Of a stretch of DNA of 64,000 nucleotides, positions 1-12,593 are shown in pieces. Both the position numbers and the translations under genes were made by a program. Numbering within the stretch: the stretch's first letter is position 1; every line of letters begins with the position of its first letter. Below the pieces are notes generated by a model. The model saw only the letters and a list, made by a program, of their open reading frames with translations, was not told where the DNA came from and made no database searches. The stretch is from positions 124,001-188,000 of the forward strand of contig JAJEKV010000166.1 in assembly GCA_021234155.1 (NCBI GenBank), read 5' to 3'. Origin of the DNA: Isoetes taiwanensis. Lineage: Eukaryota > Streptophyta > Lycopodiopsida > Isoetales > Isoetaceae.

Positions 1-2380
1 CGGCAGTGGTTCTGGACGTGGCAAATCGTCTCCCAAATTGCCAGACTTGTCATCTTTTATAGAGGCCCGGGACTATTCTGGTGCCATTGCTTTGCTGCAA
101 TTTCAGAACCAGGTATATTACTTGCTTATAGGCAATTCATCTGGTGAAATGAACTACCTGTTTTCTGTTATGAGTTACGTCCAATATGATCTGGTAATAT
201 GTTCTTTGCCTGTTTGATCAGATTGACGAGTCCGACAACATTTGCTTAGAGTGGTTGGCATTTTGTTACTTCCATAATGGAGATTATGAGAAAGCCGAGG
301 CTACTTATAAGAAGCTGCAACACCTTCCTGAAGCTAAGCCTCTGTATCACACTCTTCAGGCTGCATGCCTCTTTTACCTGGAATTATATGAAGAATCAGA
401 AGAAGCTGCTTTGAAAGGTACATCAGAGATTCTCTATGGGAGGTTTAGTTTTTCAACTTGAAGCTCATTTTGCTTCTGCTCATTTCAGGACCAGACTCAG
501 CTCTTGAACCCGAATTTTTGTTTCATGTAGCTCATCATAGGAATGATGAGAAGAAGGTGCTAGAATACCATGGAAAAATTGGTACAGCACCAGAGGACCA
601 ATTAAGTTTGGCAGCTATCCATTTTTCACAAATGCGTTATGAGGAAGCTACTGAAATATACAAAAGATTTTTGCTCGAGAACCGGTAATTATAAACTGAA
701 GTCCTCTGGAGATTCATTTGATGAGCTTGAGTATTCATTAAAATATTGTTGCTTTTTCCTTACTTCAATGTAAGGAAACCTCTTAATCATTCAAGAAATG
801 ATACTGCAGATAATGAAACATAACCATTAGAGTGTGTAAGGACGTTTTGCATGTCAAGTAAAACGATGATCATTTGAGATGGCTTGATTACATGCAGAGA
901 ATGGCTGGCCTTGGAGGTTTATATGGCACTTTGCTATTATAGTTTGGACCAATATGACGTGAGCCATGAGATTTTAAGCAGTTACCTGCAGGTATGATCA
1001 TTCTTTTCCATCACAATCATGTTTAATCATTGATGGCAGTAGAACTGCACTTTCTGTTTCATATGTTCTTGCTTTTACTTTACAATCATATAATATAGGC
1101 ACATGCCAATTTGTTCTATGGTTCTTACTAGATAGAAAAGACCTTATGCAATTAGAGGAAAGCCAGAAGGTTGTGTGTGTGCTGAAAAAGCAATGCTACT
1201 CAACCAGTTGCGCTATGTGGGTTCTCATTGCAGGGTGCTGATTTAATGGCCAAAGAATTTCAAAGAAGAGACTTCAGATAAACCTTTTATAACCAAGGTA
1301 TCAGGACAGATAATCAAGTATGCCCATTATGTTAACAGAACCTGATATGACATTCCAAGTTGTGTCTTCTAGGATGCCAACATCTAGAAAGAGATGAACT
1401 TCGATAGACATGTGCTAGCATTGGGGATACTAAGTAGATGTGTGATCCTACATATGTAGCATTATGATAGGACATTTTTGGCGGAAAACCAAGCTAATTG
1501 AAACACAGTTTAAAGAGACTGGATTCAAGTACTAGGAAAGGGCGATAGCAATTGACACATGGCAGGAGAACATAGATATTTTCGAAACACAATGACGACG
1601 AAACAATAGGAAATAGTAGAATAATCCTGGAAATTGACATATGCTTCTAGATTCATCAATTATTCCATTTGGGGTACACTAAACTGCTTTCTAGCTGTAC
1701 TTGATTACATGATGTCATATTAGCTTGGGATGGCAATAAAAACTTTCCTTCTTTTCTCTTGATGGGTAGAAAGTTAAATCTCCCTTTGAGTTATAGGTGC
1801 TTTGTGTCTCCCATATATAATGCTTTATTTCATCTTAAGACTTGCTCATTTGATATTGCCAGGTTCATCCTGGTAGTGCGATTGCTATAAATCTGAAGGT
1901 GACTGCCTAGCCATCTCTTTCATTGAGGATGTAGTTTTCCTAAATATCTATGCAGTGTCAATTTATCAAGACTACGGGGTGAAGCTCGTCTCCTCTCCCT
2001 GTTTTTTTTCTTGATATTTATACAGGCATGCAACTACTCTCAGCTATATGATGGGAAGGCTGCGGAGGCTATAATAATGGCAGCCAGTGGCAGTGGAAGG
2101 AGCTCCCTCCAGCAAGACCTTTTAAGGCATAACCGTGTGGTTTTTCGAAATGGGGGTGCACTACAAGTAATAGACTTTGCTCAGTTGCAAGCTATCATCT
2201 TTCATGAAATTGCTCTAAGATATGTCTGCAGGTATTTCCTACATTGATTGAGGTTCTCCCAGAGGCACGTTTGAATCTTACCATTCATTATCTACAAAAT
2301 GTTGGTGACCTGCAGGCTTGATTTAACATTCTTAGTTTTATATTATGTGGGGCAATGACATATCGTTCTGAAGGTTCCAG

Positions 2381-2630
2381 AACTACAACAAGCATACGAG
2401 GTTCTTAAAGAATTTGATCCAACTACACCTCTAGAATATACGGTTAAAGCAGTAGCTTGTGCAAGCTTGGGGCAAGAAGTAGAATCAGCAGAGTTGATAA
2501 AGTTGGCACAACAGTATTTTCAGATTGTTGGAGCATCGCCAATAGAGTGTGACACTATACTTGGAAGACAATGCATGGCTCTTTAGAAGAAGTATAATGA
2601 TGCAGTTGTATATATTGCAGGTTTGCATGA
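2381..2630 (+). other. IFT56 exon 8 with stop codon, short deletion and frame-breaking donor
   Basis: The exon encodes ELQQAYEVLKEFDPTTPLEY through CDTILGRQCMA and then reads CTT TAG AAG AAG TAT. Family members have about five extra residues (small/Cys/Phe-rich) before the leucine-lysine pair here. The last in-frame codon GCA is followed by G and then the only usable GT donor. The exon therefore ends in phase 1, while exon 9 (TCA ATA AAG..., 3659) needs phase 0. No other good donor keeps the frame without skipping conserved helices. Confidence 0.75.
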
Positions 2631-4849
2631 TATTTGTTTTGCATAGAATTGTTTCTTACCGATTTGGCTCTTCTCTTGTCCTGCAAGAATTCTCTAGCGC
2701 ACACGTTCGTTGAACACAAAAAGGCCTATTAATACTATGCCAATTCCTACGATAAAATTCGATCCCCAAGTATAGGAGATATCTTCCTATTTCTACAAGT
2801 TATTCCGCTATTTCAAATCCAGATATTCCTTCTATTTTCCACAAATATCTCCTATATTTAAATATGGATACCCTAGTTAAAGGTTTAACAACAATGATCC
2901 TAGCCTAGGTTTATAAGAAATAAATTATTTTCTTTCCCAACAAACCCCTAGGTGCATCACATAGTATATCATAAGGAAGGGGAATTTCCCATAAATTTAT
3001 ATGATGGAAGCATCATATAGGATCGGGGAGCCGTAATCGAGATACATGGTATCATTATCAATCTTTAATGGCCATACAAGATATCGTTGTATACATATAT
3101 CTTCACATTTGTCATACCACTTTGGCCTATTTACTCCTCCTGCTTAAAATAGGCTTCACCAGTTAGCAAGCACATCTCCTCAATCTAAAGGTTCAAGCTG
3201 TATAAGCAAATGTCTTGTTTCCAGCCAAATTAGACAATGAAGCTACAAAGTTTTCATCAGCATTTACATTTTTAGTGTCAAGAATTCCAGCCAATGTAAT
3301 CCTTTCAACAACATAAATAACAATTGCCATAGCTGTAAACTATTTTCCTTTGTGTTCGCACAAGTTTTTTTAAATTACCTGACTCGTCTTCTAATACCAC
3401 ATTCTGAAGTTCAATGAAGCTGTGAACTAGTCCCAAGAATCGAGGTATTACATTTATGTTAATGAGGCACAGCTGAGTGGGGAGGAGGGAGTTGTGAGCG
3501 AAGGGAGGAGGATGTTGGGCACAATATTGAGGATATAGCCCTAGCACAATATTGGGAATCGTCTTGCATTTAACTTAGATAATTCCACAATTATAATGTT
3601 GAATCTATTAGTTCTTGATTTGTTGCTTATGAAGGCTTTTTCCCTCCGGTTTATGCAGTCAATAAAGGCTTTCTTTGAAAACCAAGATGAGTTTAAGTGG
3701 AATTATGGCATGGTAAAAGCAGGACTTGGCGAGTTTCAAGAGGCAGAAGAACAACTGTTACTGATATCCAGTGATAAGTATGCAAATGATTATTATTTTC
3801 AGGCATGGCTCTTATATTGTTTTATAAAGAATGGCAAAGCCCATTCAGCTTGGGAACATTTTATTCATCTTGCGGCTTCAGATGATTCCTTCAGGTACGA
3901 ACATAATTTTGAAATTTGGCGTGGGTTTTTTGTTGTTTCTGCATGTGCTGGTTGTTATTTTCATGGGTCATAACTGCTGGCTTTAGCAACACAGATTTCT
4001 TCAGGATTTTGTTGGATTTTGCTGCCTTTGACAACCTTCACCCACACCACATTGCACTGTATCTCTTGCTCAGAGCTCCTTCTTTTCAATACTATATCAG
4101 CAAGCAAGCACAAGACTCAGCCTAATCTTTTATCCTCCCATCCTGGCAGGTTAGGTCCTTCTGGTTTTTAATTTATGAATAAAAGTTGCAGCATATCAGA
4201 TTGATCTTGATCATACGTGCATGATACCGGTTCGAATGACTGATTTTTTACAAAGGGTTGCCAAGTAGAACTTTTTAAGGCAGGCGGAACTATGCTAAGA
4301 TTTAAAGCAACAATACTTAGTAGTTGAAGTGGCGGTTCCCTTCAAAATTTATTGTTCAAGCAACTTGGGCTTGAAGTTTATGCCAATGAGTCATGCCTTT
4401 TGTTTGCATCCTCTTGTGTGGAGTTTCAACTCTGCAGCTCGTCAGCTGCGTGCTATCCCTTACTATAGTTTTCAACCTTTACTACAATGCATGATACTTA
4501 AGGATGTAGTAACGACCCTTGAAATTTGTTCCAGGCTATCTCAAAGTACCTTCGCTAATTGCTGTTGAGATAATGAAATTCCTTGCTGTAATTGAGCGGC
4601 TATTCACCTTGAGATGCCAGTATGGAAAGCCATTCCATTCATATAGTAGTGGTTATAAAACTTAGCACGTAGTGATCTTTATTTACGTTAATAGAGTCAC
4701 ACAACTTGCAATTTTGGTTAAAATTGATTTCATAGAGAATCTATCGAGACACCATAACTTTAGCATATATACTTCAATTCCCTCTTCTCTAATGAATAAA
4801 CAACGTGCCAAAGCACTATGGATTGTCTCTCTCTAATGCCATATCTTAT

Positions 4850-5830
4850 TGTCTTGTGGGTTAGAGATTCTATCTTTATTCTTCTCTTTTATATTATTTT
4901 TATCAAATTTCTATTTTTTCTCTCTTTATACTCTTTCTATTCTCTACATTTTTGTCTTTATTTTCTCTCTATTTCTGGGACACATTCGTTTTACTGGCTC
5001 GTTTGACGTGGCACAGATCCAGACCACACAATTTGCAAATTCAAGGGCTGAGATCTGTGCACGTCAGAGGGGTGGACAAGTAAAACGAGTTCTAGCCCTA
5101 TTTCTTCTTTATCAATTCTCTCTCTATTCTCCCTCTATCTCTTTAGCTCTACTACTCTAGTGGAGTTCTTTGCTCTTTCTGCAGGGGTTGTGGGCAGTTT
5201 TATGACAGAAGCTCTGGAGTTGAGAGGGAACTCTGTTAGAGGCCATAAAGACCTTTTAGATGATCATGAATCATTTATGAGACAGGAAGCCGGCATCTTC
5301 CTCTCCGGACAGAGGAAGATGTTGTATGCTTTTAGGATGACTAATCTTGGAATGTAATGAACAAATGTCTCATAGACCATCAGGTCCTCCCTCCCTTCCT
5401 TCCTTTTCAATATATAACTTACTCTCTCTTTTCTCGTTCTATTCTTTCTTTTTCTATCTGTTCTCTGATACTTTATCTTCTCTATCTATATCTTCTGTCC
5501 TTATTCTCTCTATCTCTATTCTCTCGTTATTCCCCTCCCTGCCTCCCTCTTTCTCTCTTTCTTCTTGCCACGCTCTCTCCCTATTCTCTCTCTATCTCAT
5601 CTTCACCTTCTCTCTATATCATTTCTCTCTCTAATCGCGTCTCTCTTTAGTCCCGTTCTATTCTATACTCTCTCTTTTTCTGTCTTTTTATTATTCCACC
5701 CTCACTCCCTCCCTCTGATCTTTTTTCTATGGTGTCTTCTCTATATTCTCTCTATTTTCAAGTATCTTTTCTTTGCTCTCTATCTATTCTATGCCTATTG
5801 AGCAATATCTTATCACCTTCTATCTATTCT
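4850..5830. repeat. Pyrimidine-rich TCTCTAT simple-repeat tract in IFT56 intron 9
   Basis: About 1 kb of degenerate TCTCTAT/TCTCTCT runs, interrupted near 5,160-5,350 by ordinary sequence. It explains several long, low-complexity Ser/Leu/Phe/Tyr reading frames in this stretch, which are not genes. It lies inside the 2.6-kb intron between exons 9 and 10. Confidence 0.8.
4984..5090. mobile_element. Short foldback / MITE-like hairpin
   Basis: The left arm (4984-5019, beginning ATTCGTTTTACT) and the right arm (5051-5090, ending AAGTAAAACGAGT) are inverted repeats. They share GACGTG.CACAGATC near the loop, around a roughly 30-bp centre. No coding capacity. It is embedded in the pyrimidine tract of IFT56 intron 9. 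Confidence 0.5.
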
Positions 5831-6375
5831 CTATGTATTGAGCAATATCTTTGCATTAATTTATTGATCAATAGATTTGAACATTGCCATATTCGTTTAT
5901 GACGCTGTGGGTTTGAGTTATAAAGACATGTTTGTTTATTAGGTCATGACTAACATTGGCTCTTATTGAGTGCCATCCCATAGTTTAAACGATGAGATGA
6001 AGGATAATATGTAATACCGCCTCACATGTGTTCCTGTGGTGATTGTCATGTCTAGCAGGGGTTTTTAATCCGGATAGTAATAATCCGTTGCGCTCTATAT
6101 TGTCTCATAGGCTGTTGCGCTCTATATTGTGTCTCATAGGCTACTGGGTCTCCGTGGATGCTAAAAACCCTTCTATTTTATTCTCTGATCTTCTCTTCTA
6201 CGCTCTTTTCTACCAATTCTAACATTTGATAAGCTACTTCAAAAATGTGAGACTCTAAATTTTGATTCTCGTAGTAGCTTGTTGCAATTCACAAATTGCT
6301 TTATTGAGGAGCACCATGTAGATTTTATCATGGAACTTTATTAGAGAGCTAAAATGTTTCAAACGGCCTTGTATA

Positions 6376-6488
6376 GAAAATACAATGTTCTTACATTTTT
6401 CTTTATCTCCAATGTTGCATATGAAGTTTAATAGAAAATACACTGTTCTTACATTTGTCTTTATCTCCATTCTTGTACATGAAGTTTG
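6376..6488 (+). repeat. Duplicated intron end at the IFT56 exon 10 acceptor
   Basis: A segment of about 58 bp (AAAATACA.TGTTCTTACATTT...ATGAAGTTT) occurs twice back to back. The second copy ends in the acceptor GAAG|TTTGCTGC used by exon 10; the first copy carries an equivalent GAAG|TTTAATAG that would be a decoy acceptor. Confidence 0.7.
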
Positions 6489-6917
6489 CTGCAAATGATC
6501 GCAAATGAATGCTACAAAACTGGACAATATTTGTATTCTGCAAAGGCTTTTGATGCACTTGAAAAAATGGACAAATCAATAGAGTATTGGGAAGGCAAGA
6601 GAGGAGCTTGCATTGGTGTGATCCAAAATATTATCAATGGACGTGAGCCCCAAAAAAGTTTTGAAGATGTGTTGCTCCTTCTTAGGAACACAAGCCATGC
6701 ACAGGTATCTTTTGTTTAACCTTATCAATCTAAATTTTGCAGATGTGGAATGAATAACTTGTTATTTATTATGAATATCTCCATATGTTCACTCCCGTAG
6801 CCCCAGAGGCGAAAGAAAACTAGTTTACATAGCCATGAGCATCATATGAGACCATTTGCTTCAATTTCATCTGCGACATTATTTATTCCCACCAAGCTTG
6901 GAGAAATGCACCCAGTT

Positions 6918-7025
6918 TAGCAGATGGCATAGCGAGCAATAATGCAGAATAAACATTCTTTCAACACTATCTAGCAGATGGCATAGCGAGCAATAATGCA
7001 GAATAAACATTCTTTCAACCCTCTC
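6918..7025. repeat. 54-bp tandem duplication in IFT56 intron 10
   Basis: Two nearly identical units beginning TAGCAGATGGCATAGCGAGC lie head to tail at 6918 and 6972. Confidence 0.85.
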
Positions 7026-7680
7026 ACGTTGTTGCCCCTCCTCGAATTGAAAGCATTCCAATTTTTCTTTCTAAACCCTTTTTCTCTAAGTCCAGACACT
7101 CCAGAATCCTCTCTGCCCACATGCTAATCTTCTTTTCCAATACAATCCCAAATGGTTTTGCCATGATAATATGGAAACCATCAAATAAACCAATTACTTT
7201 TTCACGTACCAGAGGCCCACCCACTTTGAAAGCACTATTGCCATCCTATTGACTTGTGTGCGCGCTTCATTTTGTCATTTTCCTCATGAAAAAATTCAGA
7301 TCCTCAAGTAGTTAGCACAATCATCCCTTCTCCTTCCACATCCTCGATAGTCACGACGTTAATGTAAATTATACCTTGCGAAATTACTCAAAGGAGCTAT
7401 AGGGATAAGAAATAGCTTCAACTGCTACAAAAATTATTGTGATACCCATCGAAAATTACAAAAGTATTGCGACACCCATCAATGTGTCCATAAATAATTG
7501 GTTTTGTTTTGGCATGCTTTTTTGCCAATCTAGCTCCTTGGGAGCATTTTCTAATTCTCTTTTATTTTCTCTCTCTCTTTCATAGGGTGTTGCTTTGCTA
7601 GAAATATACACAAGGTCCACTTTATAAACTCTTTCAAAGATAAATTAGATAATAATTCCATCCACAAACTATTCGTAGAC

Positions 7681-7780
7681 TGTTTGACTTCTCATACACT
7701 AGGTTAATCCATTTGGATGAAACAAATACATGTTTGACTTCTCATACACTAGGTTAATCCATTTGGATGAAACAAATACA
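7681..7780. repeat. Exact 50-bp tandem duplication in IFT56 intron 10
   Basis: The unit starting TGTTTGACTTCTCATACACT is present twice without visible differences, at 7681-7730 and 7731-7780. The lack of divergence points to a recent event. Confidence 0.9.
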
Positions 7781-8642
7781 TATCTATAGGTATATTGGCA
7801 CATATTTCAAGGCAAAAACCATGTTGTCCTCACTATTTTTTTTGTTTTTGCTCAGGCAGAATATATATTAAGAATTCTTGAAGTTTGGGCAAAGGAGAAA
7901 ATGTCATTTCCGTTATGATATTTTTTCTCACCTTGTACTTTAGTGTTGTTGACCAAATGAAGATTTGCCAGTGTCAAATACCACAACTCTTCATGCATAG
8001 TCAGGAATGTACCATCCTTATTTTTTGGAGAGACGACTAAGTTAACCATACCTCCATGTTTATATTACAAGTGACATTGAACTTCACATCATATGTTGAA
8101 TAGATATAAGAAGGATTAATGCCATGTATAAATTGGTATGGAGAGAGAGGTATGGTGATGTATGGAACTGCAATATTGCTTTATCATGATGAGAAATCTT
8201 TTTTTTTGTAAAAATTTGACCTTGATGGGGTTCATTTTTATATCTTTCTTTCTTAAAAATGTTCATTTTTTTTTTTTTTTTTACTTGGAGTTTGAAGCTG
8301 CTATAGAGTTCAACGTAGGGCTAAGAAGCACATGCTTTATTTTATGGGTACACATATTGTAACTAACTATGTAAGTGCAAGTTGTTGTTGCCCACTAATA
8401 ACTCTTACACGCTTTATCAATCTTCGTGCAACCTTTAACTTCTTAAAAACTCTTGTAGCCTAGGCAAATATACAACCTTGGTCATACTGGAAATTAAAGG
8501 ATAAATTTTGGTTAACAAGGATAAAGGCCTTTGTAATTATTTTCTAGGTAGGCAAATTCAATGCATTTTAATGATAGCTTGTTTTGAAGGTTTTCATAAA
8601 TGTAGGTATTGATTTGTTTTCTAATTTGTTATTGTGCTACAT

Positions 8643-9620
8643 ATTCTAAATGAGGTGCATCCAGGACTACCTCAGTCGTCGGATTTGTCCATTCTACGGC
8701 CTAGATCGTATGTTGGGGCCTCCGGGTGCCTCTTGTTTCCATTATGGTCATTTATGACTGTGGTCCCCTAGAACCCCTATTATTGTATTCTAAATGAGGT
8801 ACACCCTGGACTACCTTTGTCGTTGGATACGATCTAGATCGTATGTTGGGGCCTTTGGGTGCCTCTTGTTTTGATTACCGTCATTTATGATTGGGGGCGC
8901 CTATGATTTTGAAATATGGAATACAAGTTCGCCTGAGGTCTTAGATTTTGAGATATGGAGACTCAAACCTCTACCAAAGTAATTCAATATTAAGAATGCT
9001 TTAACCAATGCAACCATCAAACTAACACCGTTCTCTTCTCTATTATATCTATATATTTTTTTTCCTTTTTTCTTTTTCTTTCGATAATAACCTGTTAAAT
9101 TGTTTTAGGGGTATGGTCTATGGCCTTAGGGATAGTGATTTATGTATCTATATTAAATCCCTCTGGAACCCCCTATAATTGTGCTACGATTCTAAATGAG
9201 GTGCACCCTGGACTACGTCAGAGTTGCCGGATTGGCAACCAACAAATTAACATACTTCTTTTCTCAATTGTATTTTTTTTTTCCCGATAGTAACTTATTA
9301 AATTGTTTTAGGGTATGGTCTATGGCCTCAGGGATAATGATTTATGCATCTATATTAAGTCCCCCGGGAACCCCCTATCATTGTGCTATATATTCTAAAC
9401 GAGATGCACGTGGACTACCTCAGTCGTCGGATCTGTCCATCCTACGACTTAGATCGTATTTTGGCCTCTTGTTTCAATTATGGTTATTTATGACTGGGGA
9501 CAGCTATGATTTTAAAATATGGAATACATGTTTACCTTGGAATATGAAATACTGGGATTCATCTCTATACGAGTTCGCCGAAGGTTTTATATTTTGAGAT
9601 ACAGAGACTCGAAGCTCTAT
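8643..9620. repeat. Degenerate dispersed/tandem repeat array 3' of IFT56
   Basis: Four copies of a module starting ATTCTAAATGAGGTGCA at about 8643, 8787, 9189 and 9392. The following CCTAGATCGTATGTTGGGGCC and GCCTCTTGTTT segments and a linking segment (TATGGCC..AGGGATA.TGATTTATG) are partly shared. No plausible coding region crosses them. The parent element is not recognised. Confidence 0.75.
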
Positions 9621-9882
9621 TAAAATAATCCAATATCTATTGTTTAAATTTGGTTTTCTCGGCTGGTGGAAAACTTTTTGTATTTATTTTTCAGGCCACT
9701 TTGCCTAAGGTTTTGGAATTTTTTATGCTGAGAAATATTTCTGGTATTATAAAAAATAATTTTGTTTTCGTCCATATGATTTTGAGAGGGGATTTTTGCC
9801 CTTTCAATCGATTTTCTCCTTTCAAATTCCGGCATGCATGCCACGATATACATGCAACGATGACATTGACAACTCGATCCAG

Positions 9883-10098
9883 GTGTGAAGGTGGCGAATT
9901 TAGGGAAGGCATGTTGCTCCTTCATAGTGTTAATCTTCGGCTGATTGATTGCTTGGTGTAAGATTAAACTCTTTTTACTTTCTATTTTGCAGGTCGTCAC
10001 AAGCTGCTTGCATTTTTGAAGCTTGGCGATTAGCAGGAAACCATTTCCTTGGTTTTGTCAAGAAATGTTTGGTTATTCCATCTGCTCCTCAGCTCTAA
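9883..10098 (+). CDS. Two 3'-terminal exons of an unidentified gene
   Basis: A reading frame ending REGMLLLHSVNLRLIDCL runs into the donor GT|GTAAGATT (exon end 9957). The acceptor TTTTGCAG at 9992 opens a second frame, SSQAACIFEAWRL..., that ends in TAA at 10096-10098. Both junctions are phase 2 and join as V-SSQAACIF, which favours a real spliced gene over chance. The 5' limit (a possible acceptor at 9881-9882) and the remaining exons are not found; they may lie in the repeat array upstream or have been lost. I do not recognise the family. The gypsy element begins about 250 bp downstream. Confidence 0.4.
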
Positions 10099-10350
10099 GT
10101 TACCCAGGAATATTTACCCAGGTTCAGCCATGATTATTTGGCAGGAGTCGTGGTTCCTTCCTTCTAATTTTAGTTTCATCTGACACTGGATGTTCCAGGC
10201 AATTTCATGAATTTGAGCATAGGTTTTTCTGTTGTGATGAACTATCGGAAGGAGGCTAGGTTATTTATTGACTAAGGAATTTTGTTTCCCTTGCTAGGTT
10301 ATTCTTCTAGCTAAGGAGGTCTTGAAGACAGTTCGTTTTGAAGACATACG

Positions 10351-11895
10351 TGACGTTCCGGCACGATTATACGGTCCCGGGGCGTATATATTCTTGCACC
10401 TGCCAAATCACGCAGCGTGACACGCCATCCCGACTGACGTGTACGCCGACGTGTAGCCAAGCAAGTAGCACCCTAGGGGGCAACTTGCAAGGTGTGTGCA
10501 TTTATTTATGTGCACATTTACCCATGTGCACATTTATTTACCCATGTGGACACTTTATGCCACCTAGCTAATAAAGGCAAGTGGGCCATACCCAATTATC
10601 CCACATGCTTAAAGGGATAATGGGAAACCCTAGCCCTAACCCTTTGTCTATTTAGGGAAAGGAAACCCTAACTTGCTATTTTCGTCCATAGCATTCTAGG
10701 TCTCTGTTTTGCTTGCTCCAAGAGCCAAACCCACCTCCCAAACTCTGTCTGAGCGATCTAGCTCATCAGTTTTCCCCTTTCTAGCAGTTCAACAGCATGG
10801 TCGAGTTTAGAGCAGGAGGAGGGAGCCAAGGATCAGGTATTTTGTCAATTTAACAGTCTAAACCGTCTCCCAGTCATTGAATAAGTAGGTTTAGCCTATT
10901 AAATTGCTCATAGCAGCCATCTAGATCCCTAGATATCGAGCCCTAACTAAAGAACCTAACTCTGTGATTTAGACTAGATCTTGTTCTTTAGTTCTTCTGT
11001 GATATGTATGGATGATGTATCTCTGTGAACTCATTGTATTGGGAAGGGTGGGTAGAGATCTTAAAGCCTGGTAGTTGATGCTCCTAGCTAGCATCTTTAG
11101 CACACTGTAAATTCGGCCTGTGTACAAGAACCACACCTGGTTGTGGGTGAAGGGGCCAAACTGGCTTACAAGGAGGTTCATGTCCTGACTCATGATCACG
11201 TCCCTCTGGTAGTAAGGCCTATCGGGGACCATTGTGCACTAGACCCAATGCTCTGCCACTGCGTGAGGGCTTTGCATGGGTTCGACACTCTTGGAGTGGT
11301 GGACACCTTCCATGGAGTTCAAGTCGAGTACAGGCGGTGGCCCTCTAGTCACCTTGAGTCAGCATGTAGATATCTGGTGGGAGTGATCCCTACCTGCCCC
11401 ATCGGGCTGGGGGAGATGCAACCGGGAATAGCCCCTTGGGCTATGCATCCGGAGGGCTACAGTCAGGTCCCAACACTTTTCAACCTACTCTGCAAAGTGT
11501 GCACAGGAGGGGCGGATGGAGTGGACTACCCTAAGCCATGTTCTTATGCCAGCCAAATCCATTGCCATGAATTCTGTCTGCTATGACCTCTGGAGACCCA
11601 AGCCGTCAGTCATCCCCTTCGAGTCTGAGCCCTGGGTAGGGCCTCCATATGTGATGTGCTGATCTTTGTCTATGCAGATATGTGATGAGCCATCCTTCGA
11701 GATGGTTATATGATGTTGTTGTTGTATACTGACATGTATGTTTACGCTTCCGCAGCTAGCCCCTTCATTCTTCCCACTGGAACTCATCGAGGTTGCAGTG
11801 ATACATGGAGGGCCCTGTATCAGTATGGAGCTGGTATGGGGGATGAACTCCTGTTTGTATACGGTGAGTGCACTGTATATGAGTAGGGGACGTCA
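10351..11895 (+). repeat. 5' LTR of the gypsy element
   Basis: Bounded by a 6-bp inverted terminal repeat, TGACGT at 10351 and ACGTCA at 11890-11895, three bases before the primer-binding site. At 1,545 bp it is long for a gypsy LTR. No 3' LTR remains for comparison, but a diverged relative lies at about 60,340-61,200. Confidence 0.7.
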
Positions 11896-11898
11896 CAG

Positions 11899-11910
11899 TG
11901 GTATCAGAGC
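11899..11910 (+). promoter_or_regulatory. Primer-binding site complementary to initiator tRNA-Met
   Basis: TGGTATCAGAGC, the standard plant LTR-retrotransposon PBS, lies three bases after the LTR end ACGTCA. Confidence 0.9.
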
Positions 11911-12100
11911 TATGTTCTTGGTGACCAAGAGCAAAGCACTGACCATGCTCCCAGTAGTACTAACTTAGTAGGACCCTCAAACCTCGAAAAAGTGGGAAAT
12001 TTTTTTCTCATTTTTGTAGTATATGCTAAGCTAGTAACAGTTAGGAGAATTGAAAACTAAGAAAACTAAAAAGTTGAATAAATTTTGACCAAAAGTAGCA

Positions 12101-12171
12101 ATGTCTCACCGTATGCGCCCAGGCCAAAAACCAAAATTTGGTTTTGACTCCCAGCGCACACCGTGAGACAT
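12101..12171 (+). repeat. Gypsy leader hairpin 1
   Basis: The arms ATGTCTCACCGTATGCGC and GCGCACACCGTGAGACAT pair at 16 of 18 positions. An inner palindrome (AAACCAAA / TTTGGTTT) extends the fold to nearly the whole 71 nt. First of three related copies in the element. Confidence 0.85.
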
Positions 12172-12310
12172 GGCCATAATCACCTTGAAACATGATGAAT
12201 TTTAACAAACTAACATGCTAAATTGAGTTTTGAGGTAAGAATTAGTCAGATCTGTATGTTATACCCAGGATATACCTAGAAATCATATAATTTAGTCAAA
12301 AATGCCAAAT

Positions 12311-12377
12311 GTCTCACGGTATGCGCCCTGACCCAAAACCAACTTTTGGTTTTGCCTCCCAGCGCACACCGTGAGAC
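12311..12377 (+). repeat. Gypsy leader hairpin 2
   Basis: Second copy: GTCTCACGGTATGCGC pairs with GCGCACACCGTGAGAC, with inner AAAACCAA / TTGGTTTT. It lies about 210 bp after hairpin 1 and about 220 bp before ORF-A. Confidence 0.85.
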
Positions 12378-12593
12378 CAATGGATTAGAAAAGTCTGAAG
12401 TAAGTATATGTCATAGGTTAATAGGTGCCTTGACACATCCAAAAGAGTAACTTAGAATTTGACCTAAAATTGGCCAAACTATAAATAGACCTAGACCCCC
12501 CCTCAATTGTAGACTTCCTGTTTAGAAATTTGCTTCCATTTTTTGAGACGATTTTTGGGCGCCCGACCTCCGATCGACGAATCGTAAGATATA

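Larger units (their letters stand above)
2..7918 (+). pseudogene. IFT56: Intraflagellar transport protein IFT56 (TTC26/DYF13), 5'-partial, probably inactivated
   Basis: TPR protein of the IFT-B complex, needed to load motor and axonemal cargo into cilia; in plants it is expected only where sperm are flagellated. Exons read from the sequence: <2-112, 222-417, 489-684, 898-991, 1863-1898, 2026-2166, 2232-2304, 2381-2629, 3659-3894, 6485-6704 and 7856-7918 (stop TGA). All have GT donors and AG acceptors, and phases agree at every junction except exon 8/9. Diagnostic stretches are FHVAHHRNDEKK, TAPEDQLSLAAIHFSQM, CDTILGRQCMA, YWEGKRGACIG and the C-terminal EYILRILEVWAKEK, which follow animal TTC26 along the whole length. 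Lesions: TAG at 2584-2586, about five residues missing after QCMA, and one surplus G at the exon 8 donor that breaks the frame into exon 9. The start codon lies upstream of the window. Homology is very sure; loss of function is likely but could be an assembly error. Confidence 0.85.

Noticed and set aside
5347-5801. Several overlapping Ser/Leu/Phe/Tyr-rich ORFs
   Set aside because: Product of the TCTCTAT simple repeat in an IFT56 intron.
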